A stretch of 64,000 nt of DNA, from NCBI RefSeq assembly GCF_010560025.1, contig NZ_SAIY01000002.1:1-64000 (forward strand), in the 5' to 3' direction. The DNA is from Verrucosispora sioxanthis (lineage in GTDB: Bacteria; Actinomycetota; Actinomycetes; Mycobacteriales; Micromonosporaceae). The notes below the pieces were generated by a model, which searched no databases, was not told the DNA's origin, and was given only the letters and a program-made list of their open reading frames with translations. Made by a program: the position numbers and the translations under genes. Below are positions 58,190 to 64,000 of the stretch, in pieces. Each line of letters begins with the position of its first letter. Within the stretch, counting starts at the first letter, position 1.

Positions 58190-59382
58190 GCCGCTTGTTC
58201 CTCCGGTGTTCCGTCCCGCAGCCAGCGGGCGGCCCGGGCAGCCCGGGCGCGTACCTCGTCCAGATCGTCACCGAGCACCGTGACGTGCCCGATCTTGCGG
58301 CCGGGGCGCACCTGCTTGCCGTACAGGTGGACCCGGGCGGTCGGCTCGGCGGCGAAGAGGTGGTGCAACCGCTCGTCGATCGACATGCCGCCGGGCTGAC
58401 CACCGAGCACGTTCGCCATCACCACCACCGGGGCGGTCAACGAGGTGTCGCCCATCGGATAGTCCAGCACCGCGCGCAGGTGCTGCTCGAACTGCGAGGT
58501 CCGGGCGCCCTCGATGGTCCAGTGCCCCGAGTTGTGCGGACGCATCGCCAGCTCGTTGACCACCAGCCGGCTACCGCCGGGAACCGTCGGGTCGGCCACC
58601 TCGAACAGCTCCACGGCCAGCAGGCCCACCACGCCGAGGGCGGTGGCCAGGTCGATGGCGAGCTGCTGCGCGGCGACCGCCAGTTCCTCGGCCAGGCCGG
58701 GGGCCGGGGCCAGCACCTCGACGCAGATCCCGTCGCGTTGCACGGTCTCGACGACCGGATAGACCGCGACCTGCCCGAACGGCGAGCGGGCCACCTGCAC
58801 GGCCAGTTCCCGGCGCAGCGGCACCCGTTCCTCGACGATCAGCTTCGTGCCACCGGCGAGCAGCGTCTGCGCCAGGTCGGCCGCGGCGGCCTGGTCGGTG
58901 ACCGGCCAGACTCCCCGCCCGTCGTACCCGCCGCGGGCGGCCTTGAGCACGACCGGCCAGCCGACCTCGTCGCCGAAGGTGAGCAGTTCGGCGGGGGACG
59001 CGACCGGTCGCCAGCGCGGGTTGGGCGCGCCCAGGGTGTCGAGCCGCTCCCGCATCACCTGCTTGTCCTGAGCGTGCACCAGGGCGGCGGCGGGCGGGAA
59101 CAGCTTCACGCCCTCGCCGGTCAGCGTGCGGATGTGTTCGGTAGGGACGTGCTCGTGGTCGAAGGTGACCACCTCGCAGCCCTTGGCGAAGGTACGCAGC
59201 GCGACGAGGTCGGTGTGGTCGCCGTACTGGACGTCGGCGGCGACCAGGGCCGCCCCGTCGTCCGGGGTGAGCGCGAGCACACGCAGCGACTGGCCGAGGG
59301 AGATCGCAGCCTGGTGGGTCATCCGGGCCAGTTGGCCGCCACCCACCATGCCGACAACGGGCAGACCGGTACGGGAATCCAT
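58186..59382 (-). CDS. purK: 5-(carboxyamino)imidazole ribonucleotide synthase
   Basis: The 398-residue ATP-grasp enzyme makes N5-CAIR for PurE. It begins [19 protein letters not shown] and has [47 protein letters not shown] and [21 protein letters not shown] 59382 is the first start before the Gly-rich motif. It overlaps purE by 4 bp. Confidence 0.97.
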   Translation of the reverse strand: MDSRTGLPVVGMVGGGQLARMTHQAAISLGQSLRVLALTPDDGAALVAADVQYGDHTDLVALRTFAKGCEVVTFDHEHVPTEHIRTLTGEGVKLFPPAAALVHAQDKQVMRERLDTLGAPNPRWRPVASPAELLTFGDEVGWPVVLKAARGGYDGRGVWPVTDQAAAADLAQTLLAGGTKLIVEERVPLRRELAVQVARSPFGQVAVYPVVETVQRDGICVEVLAPAPGLAEELAVAAQQLAIDLATALGVVGLLAVELFEVADPTVPGGSRLVVNELAMRPHNSGHWTIEGARTSQFEQHLRAVLDYPMGDTSLTAPVVVMANVLGGQPGGMSIDERLHHLFAAEPTARVHLYGKQVRPGRKIGHVTVLGDDLDEVRARAARAARWLRDGTPEEQAA

Positions 59383-59433
59383 AGCGGCGTCAGCCTAACC
59401 GGGCCGGTCCCGGCACCGACCGGCGGATCCGGC

Positions 59434-61473
59434 TCAACGCAACTGCCCCACCAGCTCCTCGACCCCGGTCACCGGTCGCTGGCAGACGAAGCCCCGACAG
59501 ACGTACGCGGTGGGCCGCCCGTCGACAAGTGGACGGTCGGCCAGCAGCGGAATCCCGGGCCGGTCCGGGGGGCCCGCCACGATCACCGCGCCGGGTGGGG
59601 CGTGCCGGTACGCCGCCGCCACCAGCGGGTCGCCCGCCGGATCCTCGGTCGCCACCGCGATCTCGTACGGCCCGGAGAGCAGTGCCTCGCCCACGGTCGC
59701 CGCGTACCCGGTGAAGCGGGCGTGCCGCCCGACGATCGGCGCGACGGTGGACAGGGCCGCCTCGGCGGCCTCGCGGTAGCGGTTCTCCCCGGTCAACGCC
59801 GCGTACGCGACGAGGGCGGCGACGATCGCGGACCGACCCGAGGGGGTGGCGTTGTCGGTCGGGTCCGCGGGCCGGGCGACCAACTGCTCCGCGTCGTCGG
59901 CGGTGTCGTGGAACGCTCCGCCGGGCGCGGCGAAGTGGGCCAGCGCCGCGTCGATGAGCTGACCGGCCAGGTCCAGCCACCGCCCCTCGCCGGTGACCTG
60001 GTGCATCGCGCAGAACGCCTCGGCCACACAGCCGTAGTCCTCCAGCACTCCGGCCGGATCCCCGACCCGGCCGTCGCGGGAGGCGCGGCGCAGCCGACCG
60101 TCGACGACGTGCACCCGGGCGAGGTACTCGGCGGCGTCCCGCATCGCACCGTCGGCCACGATCGTGACCCCCTCCAGCAGGTTCGCCTCACCCTCGGTGC
60201 CGACCCGGCCGGTGGTCTCGACCAGCCGGACGAACTCCGCCAACGCGGTGATCGCCAACCCGTTCCAGGCGGCCACCACCTTGTCGTCGCGCGCCGGCTG
60301 GGGTCGGGTGTCCCGGACGGCCAGCAGTCGGCGAACCACCACCTGCCAGCGTTCCCGTACCGCCGGATCGGCGTCGTCGACGTCCCGCGCCAGCCGCAGC
60401 ACGCTGGTGCCCTCTTCGAAGCTGCCGGCATCGGTCACCGCGAACAGGTCGGCGGCCCAGCGGCCGTCCTCCTCGCCCAGCGCCTCGACCAGTTGGGCCG
60501 GCGTCCAGACATAGGTCAGCCCCTCGACCCCCTCGGTGTCCGCGTCCAGCGCGGAGGCGAAGCCCTGCCCGGGCCGGTGCAGCTCGTCGGCGAGGAACCG
60601 GGCGGTGTCCCGGGCCACCCGCAGTGCCAGCGCGTCGCCGGTGAGTCGCCACAGCTGGGTGTAGACCCGCAGCAGCAACGCGTTGTCGTAGAGCATCTTC
60701 TCGAAGTGCGGCACGGTCCAGTGTCCGTCCACCGAGTACCGGGCGAAGCCGCCGGCGAGCTGGTCATGGAGGCCGCCACGGGCCATCGCCTCGCAGGTGT
60801 GCCGGACGATCTCCAGGCTCCGCGCCGAGCCGGTGCGCTGGTGGTGGCGCAGCAGGAAGAGCAGGTTCATGTGCGGCGGAAACTTCGGCGCCCCACCGAA
60901 ACCACCGTTGACCTCGTCGTACTCGCTGGCCAGCTGGTCCGCGGCGGCGTCGAGCAGCTCGGCGGTGAGCGGGGCGGTGGGGCCGCCGACCGCCTGGGCG
61001 CCGCCGATCGCCTCCACCACCGCGGCGCCCTGGCGCAGCACGGCCTCACGCTGGTCCCGCCACGCGGTGCCGACCGACTCCAGCAGCCGGACGAAGTTCG
61101 GTCGGGGAAAGTACGTGCCGCAGAAGAACGGGGTGCCGTCCGGCGTGGCGAAGACCGTCATCGGCCAGCCGCCCTGACCGGTCATCGCCTGCGTCGCGGT
61201 CATGTAGACCGCGTCGACGTCGGGCCGCTCCTCACGGTCCACCTTGATCGATACGAAGCCCTCGTTCAGCAGCTTGCCGACGGCCTCGTCCTCGAACGAC
61301 TCGTGCGCCATGACGTGGCACCAGTGGCAGGCCGAGTAGCCGACCGAGATCAGCACCGGCACGTCCCGCCGTTTCGCCTCGGCGAACGCCTCATCGCACC
61401 AGGGCCACCAGTCCACCGGGTTGTCGGCGTGCTGGAGCAGGTACGGACTGGTCGCCTCCGCAAGTCGATTCAC
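59434..61473 (-). CDS. DUF255 thioredoxin-like protein (YyaL/SPATA20 family)
   Basis: The 679-residue protein has the DUF255 thioredoxin-like N-terminus: [39 protein letters not shown] with a CxxC motif, and [18 protein letters not shown] long alpha/alpha-barrel region similar to glycosidase-like folds follows. The family is widely conserved but of unknown biochemical role. GTG 61473 fits the usual start MNRL. It is 51 bp before purK on the same strand. Confidence 0.93.
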   Translation of the reverse strand: MNRLAEATSPYLLQHADNPVDWWPWCDEAFAEAKRRDVPVLISVGYSACHWCHVMAHESFEDEAVGKLLNEGFVSIKVDREERPDVDAVYMTATQAMTGQGGWPMTVFATPDGTPFFCGTYFPRPNFVRLLESVGTAWRDQREAVLRQGAAVVEAIGGAQAVGGPTAPLTAELLDAAADQLASEYDEVNGGFGGAPKFPPHMNLLFLLRHHQRTGSARSLEIVRHTCEAMARGGLHDQLAGGFARYSVDGHWTVPHFEKMLYDNALLLRVYTQLWRLTGDALALRVARDTARFLADELHRPGQGFASALDADTEGVEGLTYVWTPAQLVEALGEEDGRWAADLFAVTDAGSFEEGTSVLRLARDVDDADPAVRERWQVVVRRLLAVRDTRPQPARDDKVVAAWNGLAITALAEFVRLVETTGRVGTEGEANLLEGVTIVADGAMRDAAEYLARVHVVDGRLRRASRDGRVGDPAGVLEDYGCVAEAFCAMHQVTGEGRWLDLAGQLIDAALAHFAAPGGAFHDTADDAEQLVARPADPTDNATPSGRSAIVAALVAYAALTGENRYREAAEAALSTVAPIVGRHARFTGYAATVGEALLSGPYEIAVATEDPAGDPLVAAAYRHAPPGAVIVAGPPDRPGIPLLADRPLVDGRPTAYVCRGFVCQRPVTGVEELVGQLR

Positions 61474-61516
61474 CCGACGACCATATCCAGCCCGGCACCC
61501 GGTTGCCGGTCGGACG

Positions 61517-64000
61517 TCAGGAGGCGCCGTCGGCGCGGAGGGGGAGGACGTTCGTGGGGGCGGCGTCGCGTAGGGAGCCGAGGACGGCGGCGATCTTGTC
61601 GGCGGGCATCGGCTTGAAGAAGTGGTAGCCCTGGGCGGCGGTGCAGCCCAGCTCCGCCAGCGCGGAACGCTGCGCGGCGGTCTCCACCCCCTCGGCCACC
61701 ACCCGCAGGCCCAACTGGTGGGCCAGCCCGACGGTGCTGCGCACGATGGCCGCCGCCTGGGGTGAGTCGGCCATCTGGAGGACGAAGGAGCGGTCCACCT
61801 TCAGCTCGTCCACGGTGACCCGGGTGAGGAACGCCAGCGACGAGAAGCCGGTGCCGAAGTCGTCCACGGCCAACTGCACGCCCATCGAACGCAGCGTGGT
61901 GAGCACCTGGTCGATGACCTCCAGGTCGCTCATCACCACTGTCTCGGTGATCTCCAGGACCAGCCGGTCCGCCGGCACCTGGTGCCGACGCAGCGCCTCG
62001 GCGATCTCCGCCGGCAACCTCGGATCCAACAGGCTGCGGGCGGAGAGGTTCACCGAGATGGGGACGTCCAGACCCTCCCGGGCCCAGTCGGCGGCCACGG
62101 CGAGCGCCTTGTCGAGCACGTAGCGGGTGAAGGCGCCGAGCTGTTCGCTGTTCTCCACCGGCCGGATGAAGTCGGCGGGCCCCAACCAGCCCCGCCTCGG
62201 GTGCCGCCAACGAATCAACGCCTCCACACCGGTCGGTGCCCCGGTGACCAGGTCCACGGCCGGCTGCAACACGAGCACCAACTGGTCGTCGGCCTGCAAC
62301 GCCTCTCGCAGCTCGGCGAGCAGGGCCAGCTGGTCGGTGCTGGCCGCGTCGCGTGCCGTGTCGTACGCGGCCACGCTGACGCCACCCGACTTGGCCTGGT
62401 ACATCGCGATGTCGGCCCGGCGCAGCAGCTCGGTCAGGTCGGCGGTGCCGGCCGGGGCCACCACCACCCCGACGGAGACCTCGACGGACATCCGCACCCC
62501 GGCCACCTCGGTGGGGGCGGCCAGCCGCTCGGCGATGTCCCGGGCCTGACGCAGCGCGTACGCCATGGGCGCGGCGCGGTCGCCGACCACCGGGACCGAA
62601 CTCAGCAGCAGGGCGAACTCGTCGCCACCCAGGCGCGCCAGCAGGTCACCGGAGCGGGCCAGGGCACCCAGCCGGTTGGCGGTCAACCGCAACAGCTGGT
62701 CGCCGGCGGCGTGCCCGAGGGTGTCGTTGACCTCCTTGAACTGGTCGATGTCCAGCAGCAGCAGGGCGACCGGATGGTCGTGGGCCAGCTGCCGCAACGC
62801 CTGGTCGCCCTTGCCGAGCATCGCAGCCCGGTTGGCCAGGCCGGTCAGCGGGTCGTGCACCGCCTCGTACGAGGAGCGGGCGGTGACCAGGCGCAACTCC
62901 CGGTGGGTGGCGGCATCGTGCAACGCCGCGGCGAGGGCGTCGGCGAAGGCGGCGTGGGCGTCGCGTTCCCGACCGGTGGCCGGCGCCGTACGGGGAAATC
63001 GCACCCGCAGGCGGCCCACGCGGCTATCGCCGACCGACAGGTCACGGACCAGTTCCCCCGGTTCAGGCTCGTCGCCGCCGGGCGGAGCGATCTCCCGGTC
63101 GACCACCTGACCACCCGGGTCGCCCCGGTAGCGACGCCACCGACCGTCCCGCCGGGCCACCTCCACGTCGACCAGGTCCGCCTCGAACAGCGTCAGCGCT
63201 CCGGTGACACCCGCCGTGGCGACACCCCGCTCGTCGAGTTGGTTGAGCGCCTTCATGGCCTCGGCGAGCGATCGCCAGGTACGCCGATCGCGGTCCTCCC
63301 GCAACCGTTGCCGGTAGGTCTGCTGCAGCAGCCACAGCGGAGCGGGCAGCAACAGGAGCCAGCGTGGGTCGATCTCGATCAGCACCACCACCAGCACGCC
63401 GACCACCACGTTGCCGACGAACATCAGCAGCTTGCCGCGCAGCGCGGCGAGCAGTGGGCGTCCGATCGGGATGCCGTGCCGCAGCGCCAGCATCACCCCT
63501 CCCAGCCAGGCGCTGGCGAGTAGATAGGCGAGGGCGCCAGCGGCCACCGCGAGCGTGAGTGCCGGGGTCGGACCGGCGAGCGTCGGCTGACCAAGGGCGG
63601 TGGTGACCGCGACCGCCAGCGCGGTGGCGGCGGTGTGTGCGCTCGCGATTCGGATCACGTCCCAGGTGGCGCGGCCCTCGTCCACCAACGAGAGGGCCGT
63701 CCAGGCGAGCGCGACGCCGAGCAGCGCGGCCCCGGGCAGCCAGCCAGGTGGTACCAGGTAGAGGCAGACGACCAGGGCGGCTTCGGCCCAGGTGACGCTC
63801 ACCACGCCGGCCGCGGCGCGGAACCGGAGCCGGGCCAGCTGGGACAGGGCGAAGAGGGCGACCGCGAAGCCGAAGCGGGCGGGCCCGCCGAGCGGATCGT
63901 CGACCGGCAGCCCCACCGGCAGGCTCAGGCCCACCACCGCGGCCACCAGCGCGGTGGTCACGACGGCGGCGGTGAGCAGGTGCAGCCCAGTCGGCGTACC
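61517..64000 (-). CDS. Membrane GGDEF-EAL cyclic-di-GMP protein, 5' end cut
   Basis: The frame stays open to the window edge, so the start may lie outside; GTG 63961 is an internal candidate. The N-terminal 210 residues hold about six hydrophobic segments ([37 protein letters not shown]), then a GAF-like linker. A GGDEF domain with intact [14 protein letters not shown] follows, then an EAL domain with [14 protein letters not shown] and [14 protein letters not shown]. Both signatures are intact, so it could make and break c-di-GMP. In Streptomyces c-di-GMP controls development through BldD, which fits the BldD-like palindrome before whiB in this window. Confidence 0.93.
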   Translation of the reverse strand, partial: GTPTGLHLLTAAVVTTALVAAVVGLSLPVGLPVDDPLGGPARFGFAVALFALSQLARLRFRAAAGVVSVTWAEAALVVCLYLVPPGWLPGAALLGVALAWTALSLVDEGRATWDVIRIASAHTAATALAVAVTTALGQPTLAGPTPALTLAVAAGALAYLLASAWLGGVMLALRHGIPIGRPLLAALRGKLLMFVGNVVVGVLVVVLIEIDPRWLLLLPAPLWLLQQTYRQRLREDRDRRTWRSLAEAMKALNQLDERGVATAGVTGALTLFEADLVDVEVARRDGRWRRYRGDPGGQVVDREIAPPGGDEPEPGELVRDLSVGDSRVGRLRVRFPRTAPATGRERDAHAAFADALAAALHDAATHRELRLVTARSSYEAVHDPLTGLANRAAMLGKGDQALRQLAHDHPVALLLLDIDQFKEVNDTLGHAAGDQLLRLTANRLGALARSGDLLARLGGDEFALLLSSVPVVGDRAAPMAYALRQARDIAERLAAPTEVAGVRMSVEVSVGVVVAPAGTADLTELLRRADIAMYQAKSGGVSVAAYDTARDAASTDQLALLAELREALQADDQLVLVLQPAVDLVTGAPTGVEALIRWRHPRRGWLGPADFIRPVENSEQLGAFTRYVLDKALAVAADWAREGLDVPISVNLSARSLLDPRLPAEIAEALRRHQVPADRLVLEITETVVMSDLEVIDQVLTTLRSMGVQLAVDDFGTGFSSLAFLTRVTVDELKVDRSFVLQMADSPQAAAIVRSTVGLAHQLGLRVVAEGVETAAQRSALAELGCTAAQGYHFFKPMPADKIAAVLGSLRDAAPTNVLPLRADGAS

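Noticed and set aside
54065..61617. Very long open frames opposite the giant membrane protein and the purK/DUF255 genes (up to 1140 codons)
   Set aside because: They arise from high GC content, have no family motifs and show low-complexity Arg/Gly/Gln composition; the other strand has clear genes.

Overview
The window is GC-rich chromosomal DNA from an actinomycete, most likely a Micromonosporaceae member (Micromonospora/Salinispora type). This rests on very high third-position GC, many GTG starts and 4-bp GTGA/ATGA overlaps, a WhiB regulator, deazaflavin (F420) biosynthesis, an XRE-DUF5753/DUF397 pair, SpoIIM and RDD membrane proteins next to MoxR/DUF58, and DUF4331 and DUF5937 families. I see no rRNA, tRNA, CRISPR array or insertion sequence.

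Backbone. Much of the window follows an order I recall from Mycobacterium tuberculosis Rv3248c-Rv3276c: ahcY (4.9-6.4 kb), manA, CDF transporter, PGI/PMI isomerase, Trm112 protein, phosphomannomutase (6.7-11.6 kb), DUF3499, pseudo-metallopeptidase, whiB (29.9-31.3 kb), cofD-cofE (37.9-39.9 kb), mannose-1-phosphate guanylyltransferase and glycosyltransferase (41.9-44.1 kb), TIGR03089 protein (44.3 kb), acyl-CoA dehydrogenase (49.8 kb), purE-purK (57.7-59.4 kb). The first 4.8 kb (DUF4350, MoxR, DUF58, SpoIIM, RDD) is another conserved actinobacterial block. Together the mannose genes make GDP-mannose for glycans, and FbiC, CofD and CofE make cofactor F420.

Accessory insertions. The largest lies between phosphomannomutase and DUF3499 (11.7-29.5 kb). 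It holds a tail-anchored exported protein, a probable Imm35-deaminase-SUKH protein, a tandem double-psi barrel exported protein, a VanT/VanC/VanX/VanRS-like cell-wall module (15.4-21.4 kb), a DUF559 nuclease-like gene bracketed by two nearly identical hairpins, a G5/Excalibur surface protein, a polyamine ABC transporter (potDABC) and a WhiJ/BldB-like regulator pair. Smaller insertions carry a DUF4331 operon and fbiC (31.7-36.5 kb), a regulator and NUDIX gene (40-41.9 kb), acetoacetate-CoA ligase, thioesterase and a compositionally foreign PRPP synthetase (45.4-49.8 kb), and a sugar-nucleotide dehydrogenase with a roughly 1640-residue zinc-ribbon membrane protein (51.2-57.7 kb). The right end has a DUF255 thioredoxin-like protein and a GGDEF-EAL protein cut by the window edge.

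Most interesting. (1) The operon at 15.4-19.5 kb with its two-component system at 19.6-21.4 kb looks like a D-Ala-D-Ser (VanC/VanG-type) glycopeptide-response module in which VanT is split into a membrane acyltransferase and a fold-type-II PLP enzyme. (2) The deaminase-SUKH protein at 13.4-14.6 kb. (3) A family of AT-rich perfect inverted repeats at gene ends, two of which bracket the DUF559 gene.

Data quality. Six genes contain about twelve indels, almost all in G/C runs. I read these as sequence errors, not biology; the affected genes are annotated as single genes.
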